From: Armatimonadota bacterium
GTDB taxonomy: Bacteria > Armatimonadota > Fimbriimonadia > Fimbriimonadales > Fimbriimonadaceae
Assembly: GCA_025360125.1 (NCBI GenBank)
Contig: JANYCU010000045.1
Location: 124,001 to 188,000, forward strand
DNA: 64,000 nucleotides
Direction: 5' to 3'
The notes beneath the pieces are model-generated. The model did not search any database. It was not told the DNA's origin and was given only the letters and a program-made list of their open reading frames with translations. Shown here one piece after another: positions 52,022 to 59,912 of this stretch (the stretch's first letter is position 1; each line of letters begins with the position of its first letter). Position numbers and translations under genes: made by a program.

Positions 52022-52821
52022 ACTGCGAACAAGCACAAACGATCCTTATCGACCCGACCGTCGACGAAAAGTCGACGACATGGATTCAAGCGACCGACCA
52101 CATTTCTCATTGCGAAGAGTGTCAGGTCCAAGCTCAATTCGAACGCCACCTAGGTGCTTGGCTCGACGCTCCAGTTCAACCGAAATCAGATGTCTGGACT
52201 CGAATCGAGGCTAAAACAACCGATCCGGCCCTTGAATTGTGGATGAACTCGAAACATAAAAAGGACACAATGAAACGAAACATCATTACTTCATCAGTAG
52301 CAGCAGCAACTATTATGGTCGGACTCGGATTGATCTCTCAATCTGCGTTGGCCGCGACTCCGAAGGCCAAGTTCACCGCCATGAAAAAGGTCGTCATGGC
52401 TTCGGTAAAGCAAGGCGCATTGAAACAAGAAATCGGCGTTTCTTGGTTTATCGTTGACGGACAATTGGTTAATTTAGCCGAAGAGACCTTCCAGTTCAAA
52501 ATTGATCCCAAGGCGACGGCAAATCAGGCTAAGCCAGACGCTAAATGGACGAGTACGAGTGGTGAGAAAAAGGTTGTCGTGCAGCCTCTTCAACTCGATC
52601 TTAACGAAACCCACTACGACTCAATCCGGTTTGGAAAGGACCAAAATGAGCTCGTTTTGACTCAACGGGGCAAATCGAATATGCGCTACGTAGTTAAGCT
52701 TGACAACAAAACCTGTGCGCCAACTTACCTTTCGCTGCAAAAGAGTGAGAAGGGTGCTTGGCAGCTAGTCCAAGGAAGGCAAGTGAACTTCACGGTATAC
52801 CTGCCACTCAAAGGCAAGTAA
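52018..52821 (+). CDS. Zinc-finger anti-sigma factor with exported-like C-terminal domain
   Basis: 267 residues. The N-terminal ZAS-type motif is H28-x3-C32-x2-C35 (DHISHCEECQVQ), used to bind the ECF sigma factor. After about residue 80 comes MKRNIITSSVAAATIMVGLG, then LISQSALAATPKA, a membrane-spanning helix that looks like a signal peptide joined in frame. The C-terminal 170 residues would then lie in the periplasm (FKIDPKATANQAKPDAKWTS, VVVQPLQLDLNETHYDSIRF). This suggests a sensor of envelope state; signal peptidase could also cleave at the Ala-rich site. The overlapping sigma gene is the obvious partner. Confidence 0.82.
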   Translation: MNCEQAQTILIDPTVDEKSTTWIQATDHISHCEECQVQAQFERHLGAWLDAPVQPKSDVWTRIEAKTTDPALELWMNSKHKKDTMKRNIITSSVAAATIMVGLGLISQSALAATPKAKFTAMKKVVMASVKQGALKQEIGVSWFIVDGQLVNLAEETFQFKIDPKATANQAKPDAKWTSTSGEKKVVVQPLQLDLNETHYDSIRFGKDQNELVLTQRGKSNMRYVVKLDNKTCAPTYLSLQKSEKGAWQLVQGRQVNFTVYLPLKGK

Positions 52822-52833
52822 TTGCCTATTGCC

Positions 52834-52863
52834 GAGCTTCCCCGGAATTTGGGGAAGCTCTTT
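52834..52863 (+). terminator. Intrinsic terminator of the sigma/anti-sigma pair
   Basis: GAGCTTCCCC (52834-52843), loop GGAATTT, GGGGAAGCTC (52851-52860), then TTT. A perfect 10-bp stem, 13 bp after the anti-sigma stop and just before the convergent valS stop. Confidence 0.8.
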
Positions 52864-52870
52864 GCCGAAT

Positions 52871-55513
52871 TTAGGCTCCGAGTAAAGCTTGTCGAGCCTC
52901 TAGCTTTTCAATTCTCGCTTTCAGCTCGGCCAAAGTCGCTCGATCTCGCTCGATAACTTCCGGTTTTGCTCTTTCGACGAACTGCGGATTGTCGAGACGA
53001 GCGGCCAATTTGGCTTCTTCATCGGTCGATTTTGCAAGATCCCTAGTAATACTTTCCAAGACCTTGGCGAGATCGATGAGTCCTTCGACGCCGATGTGGA
53101 GGTCGATTCCACCCGAAGTGGCCGAAACAAACCGCCCGTTTGGCTTTCCGTGAATGAGGTTCTGGACCCATGCCTGCGACGACACGATCGCCTCGTTGCC
53201 CTTTAGGTCGCCTTCGAAATAGACCGAAGCAACCTGCTGCATTGGCTTCAGGTCAAGTTCTGCTCTTAGAGCCCGCAATGCCCTGGTGGCGGCGAAAACA
53301 GATTCAATTTCTTGCTCTGCTTCTGGCTGATTCAGGTCAGCTGGTAATACTGGCCAATCGGCCGACATCACAAACTCTCTCTTGCCCTCAATCGGGAGAT
53401 ACTTGTACAGCTCCTCGGTGATGAACGGCATGATCGGGTGAAGCATCTTGATGAACGCCTCGAACGCGGTGAGGAGCACCCACTGTGGAGTCGCTTTTTG
53501 CTCATCATTGTAGAGTCGCGACTTGGAAATCTCGATGTACCAGTCGCACACTTCGCTCCAGAAGAACCGATAAAGCGCTTGACAAGCTGCCTGCAAGTCG
53601 AACCTTTCGTACGCCTGTTTGACTTCCTTTTCGGTGTGAACAAGGCGAGAAAGCAACCACTTATCGACGGTTTCTAACTCAGTTGGCTTTGCGGGAATGC
53701 CATCCACGTTCATGAGAACGAACCGAGTCGCATTCCAGATCTTGTTGCAGAAGTTTCGGGCTTCCTCCGTCTTCTTCTCGCTATAGCGCAAATCCTGGTT
53801 CTCCCCCGTTTGGCTCAGCAACGTCCAGCGCAGGGCATCCGCACCGAGAGTATTGATGACATCCATCGGATCGATGCCCGTACCGAGCGACTTACTCATG
53901 CGTCGGCCATCTTCCCGCAGGACGGTCGCATAGATAATGACTTGGCTAAACGGCTTTGCTCCAACCAAGTCGTAGCCCATCATCAGCATCCGTGCGACCC
54001 AAAGATTAATGATGTTTCTATCAGTTATAAGTATGCTTGTAGGATAAAAGCTATTCATATCCTCAGACTGCTCTGGCCAACCGAGAGTAACAAATGGCCA
54101 CATTCCCGAGCTAAACCAAGTATCGAGTACATCGGTATCCTGCCGAACGATCTTCTTGCTGCCTGCTTGCTTCTGCGCTTCTTCCCACGTCAGGGCAACG
54201 AAAAGTTCATTTTCTTCTGTGTAATAGGCCGGGATGCGATGGCCCCACCAAAGTTGACGCGAGATATTCCAGTCACGAATACTCTCCATCCAGGCGAGGA
54301 AGATGTCCTTGTAGCGCGCTGGGTGGAACGTGATTTCGTCTTGCTGGACCGCTTCGATGACTGGTTTGGCGAGCTCGCCTTGGCGAGCAAACCACTGTTC
54401 GCTGAGCAATGGTTCAATGACTTCGCCGCTGCGATCGGACAAAATGATTGGTATTTCATGGTCGACAATTTCGACCAAAGCACCGCACTCTTCCAAGTCT
54501 TTGACAATTTGCTTTCGCGCTTCGTACCGATCCATCCCTTCATATTTCTCGACTGAAGACGCCAATTCAGGTTCAAACTCGCGGTTCCATTCGGCACTGA
54601 TGCGCGCCGACAGGTCGAGAACAACGGGCATCGCGAGGTTGTGGCGAACACCGACTTCGTAGTCGTTCGGGTCGTGAGCCGGAGTAATCTTCACCGCTCC
54701 GGTGCCGAATTCAGGGTCGGGATAAAGGTCGGAAACCAACGGAATTTCCCGTCCAACCAATGGGAGTCGCAGCATCTTTCCGATCTTGCCCTCGTACCGT
54801 TTGTCCGATGGATGCACCGCAACTGCGATGTCAGCGAGCATCGTCTCAGGCCGGGTCGTCGCGATCACAACCGATCCTGTGCCGTCGGTAAAGTCATATC
54901 GGATGTGATAGAGATGGCCTTTTCGGGTTTCTCGCAAAGTTTCAATGTCCGAAACGCTTGTCTTGAGCTTTGGATCCCAATTAACAACCCGTTTTCCACG
55001 GTATATATGGCCCTTGTTGTACCAATCAATGAAGACTTGAAGAACCGTATTCGCGTAATGATCATCGAGCGTAAAGCGTAAACGCGACCAATCGAATGCG
55101 CATCCCAGCGCCTTTAATTGGGTTAAAATTGTGTCGCCAGACTCACCGCGCCACTGCCAGACTCGTTCAACGAACTTTTCTCGGCCCAACTCGGCGCCGC
55201 TAGAACCTTCTTTTCGCAACTGTTTCTCGACGACGGACTGAGTAGCAATGCCTGCGTGATCTTGTCCGGGCAAAATAAGGACGCGTTTTCCCTGCATTCT
55301 CTGGAATCGGCCAAGGACATCCTGAAGGGGATAACACAGCGCGTGACCCATATGAAGTGACCCGGTAATGTTTGGTGGGGGAATGGTGATGCAGTACGAA
55401 GGCTTGGTCGTATCGTCCGAAGGAGAGAATAAATTCGCATCATCCCAGGCTTGGTACCATTTTGATTCAACGCTAGTCGCCTCGTAACGAGGCGGAAATT
55501 CGATATTTTCCAT
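52871..55513 (-). CDS. valS: Valyl-tRNA synthetase
   Basis: 880 residues from the ATG at 55513 (ENIEFPPRYEATSVESKWYQ); a TTG 12 codons upstream is less likely. Class I motifs: GSLHMGHALCY (HIGH, about 51-60) and DGRRMSKSLGTGIDPMDV (KMSKS as RMSKS, about 539). The editing domain (CP1) and the C-terminal coiled coil (ERAKPEVIERDRATLAELKA, then RIEKLEARQALLG) are present. It charges tRNA-Val. A T-box-type leader was not found. Confidence 0.96.
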   Translation of the reverse strand: MENIEFPPRYEATSVESKWYQAWDDANLFSPSDDTTKPSYCITIPPPNITGSLHMGHALCYPLQDVLGRFQRMQGKRVLILPGQDHAGIATQSVVEKQLRKEGSSGAELGREKFVERVWQWRGESGDTILTQLKALGCAFDWSRLRFTLDDHYANTVLQVFIDWYNKGHIYRGKRVVNWDPKLKTSVSDIETLRETRKGHLYHIRYDFTDGTGSVVIATTRPETMLADIAVAVHPSDKRYEGKIGKMLRLPLVGREIPLVSDLYPDPEFGTGAVKITPAHDPNDYEVGVRHNLAMPVVLDLSARISAEWNREFEPELASSVEKYEGMDRYEARKQIVKDLEECGALVEIVDHEIPIILSDRSGEVIEPLLSEQWFARQGELAKPVIEAVQQDEITFHPARYKDIFLAWMESIRDWNISRQLWWGHRIPAYYTEENELFVALTWEEAQKQAGSKKIVRQDTDVLDTWFSSGMWPFVTLGWPEQSEDMNSFYPTSILITDRNIINLWVARMLMMGYDLVGAKPFSQVIIYATVLREDGRRMSKSLGTGIDPMDVINTLGADALRWTLLSQTGENQDLRYSEKKTEEARNFCNKIWNATRFVLMNVDGIPAKPTELETVDKWLLSRLVHTEKEVKQAYERFDLQAACQALYRFFWSEVCDWYIEISKSRLYNDEQKATPQWVLLTAFEAFIKMLHPIMPFITEELYKYLPIEGKREFVMSADWPVLPADLNQPEAEQEIESVFAATRALRALRAELDLKPMQQVASVYFEGDLKGNEAIVSSQAWVQNLIHGKPNGRFVSATSGGIDLHIGVEGLIDLAKVLESITRDLAKSTDEEAKLAARLDNPQFVERAKPEVIERDRATLAELKARIEKLEARQALLGA

Positions 55514-55682
55514 GTGTGTTTCAATACAACTCCATGTCTTGGGTTGCAATGTAAGAATACCAGACCAAGCGGAGCGAAGCTCCCAAGAGGACCTTCCCGT
55601 GCAGCGAAGTAAGCTTGGGAAGAGGTGAGGTAGATAGGGCTTGCAGTCTCCAAGTGTTTCACGTTAAAATGTTCAGTGTAAC

Positions 55683-56078
55683 ATGGATCAGATTGAAAAA
55701 GGCTTTATTCTCGGATTCTTCGCCGGGCAAGGGAGCTTCGGGGGGGACGGACGAACACCCCAGCTCACGCTGCGGATGCATACCTCCCACGAAGCCCTTC
55801 TCATCAAACTCTGCGGCCTCTTCCCCGGCAGCCAGATCTACGGACCCTATACCCATGGTGACCGTAATTACATCCAATGGATGCTAAGAGGGGATGAACT
55901 GGCAAAGGTAGTCAACCAAGGAATCTTCGAGGACCTAAAAGACTGGGACATGCCAAGCTACGAGCGCTACCGTGCAATGGTTGAGAGTTACTTTGCCGAC
56001 GGCAAGCTCAAATTCCGATCCAAGAAGAGGCGACGAATCACATCTTCCAAGGGTGGCTCCTCGACTGACAGCGTTTGA
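55683..56078 (+). CDS. Degenerate LAGLIDADG homing-endonuclease-like protein
   Basis: 131 residues. The N-terminus ILGFFAGQGSFGGDGRTPQL corresponds to the GFFDGEGSF form of the LAGLIDADG motif, but the catalytic acidic residues are replaced (D to A, E to Q), so cleavage is unlikely. YIQWMLRGDELAKVVNQGIF, then SYERYRAMVESYFADGKLKF and a basic tail (RSKKRRRITSSKG) match the rest of the fold. Such proteins can persist as DNA-binding regulators. It is free-standing, not in an intron or intein. Its last 91 bp overlap the 3' end of the convergent ABC gene. Confidence 0.68.
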   Translation: MDQIEKGFILGFFAGQGSFGGDGRTPQLTLRMHTSHEALLIKLCGLFPGSQIYGPYTHGDRNYIQWMLRGDELAKVVNQGIFEDLKDWDMPSYERYRAMVESYFADGKLKFRSKKRRRITSSKGGSSTDSV

Positions 56079-56986
56079 ACCTGAAAAGTGGCCAAAATTC
56101 CCGCCAAAGCCGCCGGAACCGCGGCCCGTTCAACCGTCAAACAAGCCGTGTTTCCATCCACCGAAACCACCGTCCCAAACTTTGCTAACTCATCCGAAAT
56201 CGCATCCGAACTAAGAACTAACTGAATCAACGTATCTCCCGAGTCCTTCAAAGCCAAATCTTCGAGTGATCCATCGTAAAACACCGTACCGTGGTCGATG
56301 ACCACCACCCGATGACAAAGCTCTTGCACATCCTGCATGTAATGGCTCGTCAAAACAATCGTCGACCCGTCCTCGCGATGAAGCTCTTGCAAGAATTCGC
56401 GAATGCGCTTTTGCGACACCACATCCAAACCAAGCGTCGGTTCGTCAAGAAAAATCACTTTCGGAGCATAAAGCAAAGCTGCAACCAACTCACACTTCAT
56501 CCGTTCGCCCAGCGAAAGTCGCCGAACCTGGGTGTCAAGCTTGTCACCAATCTGTAATGCCTCCACCAACTGGTCCAGGCGACGCTTGTAAAGGGCATCA
56601 GGAACCTCGTACAGCTCTTTGAAGACCAAAAACGAGTCCATAGCGGGCAGATCCCACCAAAGCTGCTGCTTGTTGCCCATCACCAGCGATAGCTTCCGCA
56701 GCATTTCGGGCTTGCGGTCGGTCGGACGATAGCCCATGACCGAACATGTTCCGGAAGTCGGATACAAAATGCCCGTCAGCATCTTGAGCGTAGTTGTTTT
56801 CCCCGCTCCGTTCGGACCCAAGAATCCGACGATCTCCCCTTCCTCGATGGTCAAATTCACGTCGACCACTGCATTCACCGAAACCTTATCGGGTTTGATC
56901 AACCCCTTGATCGCGCCCGCAAAACCCTTCCCCCGCTTGTTTGAGGTATACGTCTTGGTCAACTGGTGGGCTTCGATAATCGGCAC
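55988..56986 (-). CDS. ABC-2 type transporter ATP-binding protein
   Basis: 332 residues. VGFLGPNGAGKTTTLKML (Walker A, about 61), VRRLSLGERMKCELVAALLY (signature as LSLGE), APKVIFLDEPTLGLDVVSQK (Walker B/D-loop) and VLTSHYMQDVQELC (H-loop) are intact. The C-terminal about 80 residues form the DUF4162-type tail. It would energise an ABC-2 permease for drug, lipid or polysaccharide export, but no permease gene is adjacent. The start is a GTG; GGTAAACC lies 8 nt before it. Confidence 0.9.
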   Translation of the reverse strand: MPIIEAHQLTKTYTSNKRGKGFAGAIKGLIKPDKVSVNAVVDVNLTIEEGEIVGFLGPNGAGKTTTLKMLTGILYPTSGTCSVMGYRPTDRKPEMLRKLSLVMGNKQQLWWDLPAMDSFLVFKELYEVPDALYKRRLDQLVEALQIGDKLDTQVRRLSLGERMKCELVAALLYAPKVIFLDEPTLGLDVVSQKRIREFLQELHREDGSTIVLTSHYMQDVQELCHRVVVIDHGTVFYDGSLEDLALKDSGDTLIQLVLSSDAISDELAKFGTVVSVDGNTACLTVERAAVPAALAGILATFQVQTLSVEEPPLEDVIRRLFLDRNLSLPSAK

Positions 56987-57017
56987 AGGGTTACGGTTTA
57001 CCTTAAGTATTCTCTTT

Positions 57018-57081
57018 GATGCGAAGCATCCTTGGAGTGCGCGAACCTGTTCGCGCTTTGGAACTGCGAAGCCTGCTTCGC
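57018..57081. repeat. Three consecutive GC-rich hairpins
   Basis: GATGC-GAA-GCATC (57018-57030), GCGCGAAC-CT-GTTCGCGC (57039-57056) and GCGAAGC-CT-GCTTCGC (57066-57081) follow one another with 8-9-nt spacers. On the minus strand the last two are followed by AGTTCCAAA and ACTCCAAG. They lie between cdsA and the downstream ABC ATPase gene, both minus-strand. Confidence 0.6.
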
Positions 57082-57144
57082 TGAAGAGACTTCTGCAATT
57101 GCTATGGGCGATAGTCGAAGTTTGGAAAGAATGGCTGACTTCAA

Positions 57145-57957
57145 TTAGGGCTTTCCCGGAACAATCAACGACTGAAGAATAAGAAGCGACAAAGGAGCAG
57201 TCGCCATCAAACTATCCAGGCGGTCAAGCAGTCCGCCGTGGCCCGGCAAAATATTCCCGCTATCCTTCACGTCAGCCTTCCGTTTCAGCCAGCTTTCGAA
57301 GAGGTCGCCGGCTTGGCCAAGGATTCCGCAATTGAGTCCAAGAAGCAGCATCAGGAGCATCGGATAATGGAAGATTGCCCCTAGAGCAAGCGCCGCCCCG
57401 ACGCACGCAACCAAATTCCCAATCGACCCTTCCCACGTTTTGTTGGGCGAAATCGACGGAGCGAGTTTATGCTTGCCAAACGCTTTGCCGACGAAGATCG
57501 CCGCGGTGTCGCCGCACCAAATGGGGATCGCGGCAGTCATCAGCAAGGGCCAAGTTGAGGGTGATTTGGTTGTGGCCAGCAAAGCGAGGGGGATAACCGT
57601 TGCAAAAGTCCATAAAATTGAACTGATGCTTGCCAAAGTGTTTTTCCTTGCAAACAGCCAAATCATGATCAGGGCCGAAACAGTTGCGAGAAGGAGGTAA
57701 ATGAAGTACGGCAAGTTTATGCCTTTTGCTATTACATTCACAGTTGCAACAGCCGTAATGGTTGCGGCAGCAATCGCCGAAGATAGTCTGCCTGGGTCAC
57801 CGGAAGCATTCTTTTCAGCGAGACGATCAAATTCGAATGCACAAACTCCCGCAATGGCCACAATCAGCAGCTTGACCGCCCAGCCGGTCGGATCAAAAAA
57901 AAGAGCCCCGACAACGACGGCCAAAAGCACAATCGCGGTTAGAACTCGTTCTTTCAC
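57145..57957 (-). CDS. cdsA: Phosphatidate cytidylyltransferase
   Basis: 270 residues with about eight hydrophobic helices. The C-terminal CDP-alcohol signature is intact: CGDTAAIFVGKAFGKHKLAP followed by SISPNKTWEGSIGNL (about 148-185), then GDLFESWLKRKADVKDSGNI and PGHGGLLDRLDSLM. It makes CDP-diacylglycerol from phosphatidate and CTP in phospholipid synthesis. The GTG start is fixed by TAAACT ending 6 nt upstream. The two-hairpin repeat copy 2 begins 7 bp beyond that element. Confidence 0.95.
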   Translation of the reverse strand: MKERVLTAIVLLAVVVGALFFDPTGWAVKLLIVAIAGVCAFEFDRLAEKNASGDPGRLSSAIAAATITAVATVNVIAKGINLPYFIYLLLATVSALIMIWLFARKNTLASISSILWTFATVIPLALLATTKSPSTWPLLMTAAIPIWCGDTAAIFVGKAFGKHKLAPSISPNKTWEGSIGNLVACVGAALALGAIFHYPMLLMLLLGLNCGILGQAGDLFESWLKRKADVKDSGNILPGHGGLLDRLDSLMATAPLSLLILQSLIVPGKP

Positions 57958-57963
57958 AAAGCT

Positions 57964-57969
57964 AGTTTA
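57964..57969 (-). promoter_or_regulatory. -10 element, leaderless start of cdsA
   Basis: TAAACT ends 6 nt before the GTG at 57957; no ribosome site. Confidence 0.6.
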
Positions 57970-57976
57970 GCTAAAT

Positions 57977-58091
57977 GTGGCACTGATACGCGCAAGGAGG
58001 AACAACTGTAGCTTATCAGTGTGAAACAACACGGATAAACTCGGCTAAGGCAAACCAGAATTAGGAGGCGCTACTCGTGTATCCGTGCCAC
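57977..58091. repeat. Two-hairpin palindromic repeat, copy 2
   Basis: The ends are GTGGCAC and GTGCCAC. The left hairpin pairs CACTGATA (57981-57988) with TATCAGTG (58014-58021); the right pairs CACGGATA (58030-58037) with TATCCGTG (58080-58087). Relative to copy 1 the CGGAT and CTGAT types have swapped places, and both halves of each stem change together. Confidence 0.78.
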
Positions 58092-58102
58092 CAGGACAAG
58101 CC

Positions 58103-58693
58103 CTAGTCGGTCGGAAACTCGACCTCGGCGTTAATCAGCTTCAAAGCAACCTGCGTTCGGTTTTCGCACTTCAGCTTTCGCATGATCACGCTGACCAAAT
58201 TCTTCACGCTCTGCTCTCGCAGATCGGACACTTCCGAAATGGTTCGATTCGACATTCCTTTGGCCACAAATTCCGCGACTTCATATTCGCGGTGGGTCAG
58301 GGCATTGCCCTTGCCATACGAGCGTTTTCCTTCCCGACTGACCGAGGAGGCAGGAACCAACGATGAGAGCGCCGAAACGGATTCGTACAAATCGTTCGCT
58401 GAAGACGAGCGAGAAATGGTGGCGTCAACCGATGATTCGTTGTTCTTTTCGCCGATCATCGCGAGAAAGAAGTCGCCAACCGCGCGGGCTCCAAGCAGAA
58501 ACTGAACCTCATCGACGTCAAGTTGCTCACCATCAACAATCAACAACTGTGCGCTATTCTTTTTAGCGCTGGAAATCAATTCCTTTGCCGTTGTTTCACG
58601 GGCAACCACTTGAATTGACCCCTTTCGATCTAAAAGACCAGATAAAGCATCAAGGAAAAGACGCTCCTTAGAAAACACCGCAATTCTCATCAT
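58103..58693 (-). CDS. NarL/LuxR-type response regulator with degenerate receiver
   Basis: 196 residues. The N-terminal 110 resemble a receiver domain (RIAVFSKERLFLDALSGLLD, LLIVDGEQLDVDEVQFLLGA), but the acidic pair normally at the start is absent, so it may be a pseudo-receiver. The C-terminal LuxR helix-turn-helix is typical: LTHREYEVAEFVAKGMSNRT, SEVSDLREQSVKNLVSVIMR. No histidine kinase is adjacent. An inverted repeat lies just upstream of the start (58701-58724). Confidence 0.85.
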   Translation of the reverse strand: MMRIAVFSKERLFLDALSGLLDRKGSIQVVARETTAKELISSAKKNSAQLLIVDGEQLDVDEVQFLLGARAVGDFFLAMIGEKNNESSVDATISRSSSANDLYESVSALSSLVPASSVSREGKRSYGKGNALTHREYEVAEFVAKGMSNRTISEVSDLREQSVKNLVSVIMRKLKCENRTQVALKLINAEVEFPTD

Positions 58694-58700
58694 TTCTACT

Positions 58701-58724
58701 GTTCAGACGCCTGAACGGATTCAG
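58701..58724. promoter_or_regulatory. Overlapping inverted repeats upstream of the LuxR-type regulator
   Basis: GTTCAG-ACGC-CTGAAC (58701-58716) overlaps CTGAA-CGGA-TTCAG (58711-58724). It begins 7 bp before the start of the regulator, a position typical of an operator. Confidence 0.45.
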
Positions 58725-58786
58725 TCTAACAAAGTTTGAGACAAATAACCAAGAAAATGCGCATGAACGGCAATTAAAAAATAAAG

Positions 58787-58818
58787 TAACCCCATCATTG
58801 GTACCAATGATGGGGTTA
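58787..58818 (-). terminator. 32-bp perfect palindrome, intrinsic terminator
   Basis: TAACCCCATCATTGG and its exact inverse with no loop. On the minus strand it is followed by ACTTTATTTTTTAATT, a T-rich run. It lies 9 bp after the stop of the PKD-domain gene. Confidence 0.85.
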
Positions 58819-58826
58819 TTCAGCCC

Positions 58827-59852
58827 TTATGGGTTAACTTTGACTTTGATCGTTGTGACGTATGGCTCTTTGAGGCCATAGCTGTCAGAAACCGTCAATG
58901 TAATGGTGAATTCACCGTTTGGTCGCATCGCTGATGGATTTTTGAGGTCATTGCTCGATGTTCGGAAGCGGAACTTTACGCTTGCGCCTTCGGCGTCAGC
59001 TTGAATGCCATCCGCATCATCAAAGTCCCATGAGTACTTAAGAACGCTGCTCCCGCCGTAACCTCGGGCTGCGAATGTCAATGAGTCATTGAGGGCGCAA
59101 ACCGCCGTTTTGAACGTTGTTTCAGCTCGGATCGGAGTTCGGTCATTGACGACTCGAATGTCGCCCAAGTAGAACGCCGTCGAAACGTCGCCGCTAAAGC
59201 TGATGTTCTTAACGATCTTGTTGGTCTTGTCAAAACCCTTGATCGCTTGAAGCGGAATGCCTGCTTGCTTCCAACCACGATCAACGCTTACCGTTGTACT
59301 AGCAGGAATAAAGGCTTCGCTCTTCTTGCCGTCGGTGGTCGCAATGATGATTCGCATCATCTTCAGGGTTGAGAGAGTCACCGTTGAGGCGGCTCCACCG
59401 CCACCTTTATTGCCTTGTCCTCGACCTTTGCCTGTGTCTCCACCACCGTCGTCAAAACCGCCGATACCGCCGCCACCGTTGCTGCTACCAGCAGAAGTTG
59501 GTCCGCCGCCCGCGCCAGCACCTTTGCCCGCTCCGCCACCCGTCGAGTTCACGGTGCCGTCAAGCGATTTAAAAGTGATGCGAAGCAAGTTGGCTTTGTC
59601 GCTAAAAGATCCAGAGAGGTCAATTGGACGCTCCCATGTTAGGATTCCGCCCTGGAAAAGGTTTCTGGTGGTAACTCGAACCGAGGTTGAGCCCTGAAAA
59701 GCGTCTTCTTCCGTTTCCGAGCAGATTCCGCTGCCCCAACTTCGGAGGGAAATTGATTGATCCTTCAACGAAATCCCCGGTCGGTAGAGCGTATCTCCGC
59801 CTTGGTGGGTGCCCGTCATGGACAACAGTGATGCTAACAAGATGGTATTCAA
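58827..59852 (-). CDS. Secreted Gly-rich protein with a C-terminal PKD-like domain
   Basis: 341 residues; the TTG at 59852 with GGAG 7 nt upstream starts a signal peptide (MNTILLASLLSMTGTHQGG). The N-terminal about 100 residues look beta-rich (SLRSWGSGICSETEEDAFQG). Residues about 104-158 are a flexible Gly/Ser linker with several GGGG runs. A second beta-rich domain (about 160-235) is followed by a PKD-like domain (about 245-340: TFKTAVCALNDSLTFAARGY, YSWDFDDADGIQADAEGASV, LTVSDSYGLKEPYVTTIKVK). The layout suggests a surface protein with two modules joined by a linker. Ligand unknown. The gene is monocistronic and ends at a strong terminator. Confidence 0.78.
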   Translation of the reverse strand: MNTILLASLLSMTGTHQGGDTLYRPGISLKDQSISLRSWGSGICSETEEDAFQGSTSVRVTTRNLFQGGILTWERPIDLSGSFSDKANLLRITFKSLDGTVNSTGGGAGKGAGAGGGPTSAGSSNGGGGIGGFDDGGGDTGKGRGQGNKGGGGAASTVTLSTLKMMRIIIATTDGKKSEAFIPASTTVSVDRGWKQAGIPLQAIKGFDKTNKIVKNISFSGDVSTAFYLGDIRVVNDRTPIRAETTFKTAVCALNDSLTFAARGYGGSSVLKYSWDFDDADGIQADAEGASVKFRFRTSSNDLKNPSAMRPNGEFTITLTVSDSYGLKEPYVTTIKVKVNP

Positions 59853-59912
59853 TTCATTCTCCGTTTATGCTTCTAGCCAGTAATTCTACTTACAGATATA
59901 GTGATTGTAGCT

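Noticed and set aside
55514-55682. T-box riboswitch upstream of valS
   Set aside because: No AGGGTGGNACCGCG-like antiterminator sequence is present; only GGAGC/GCTCC and CCCAAG/CTTGGG short inverted repeats.
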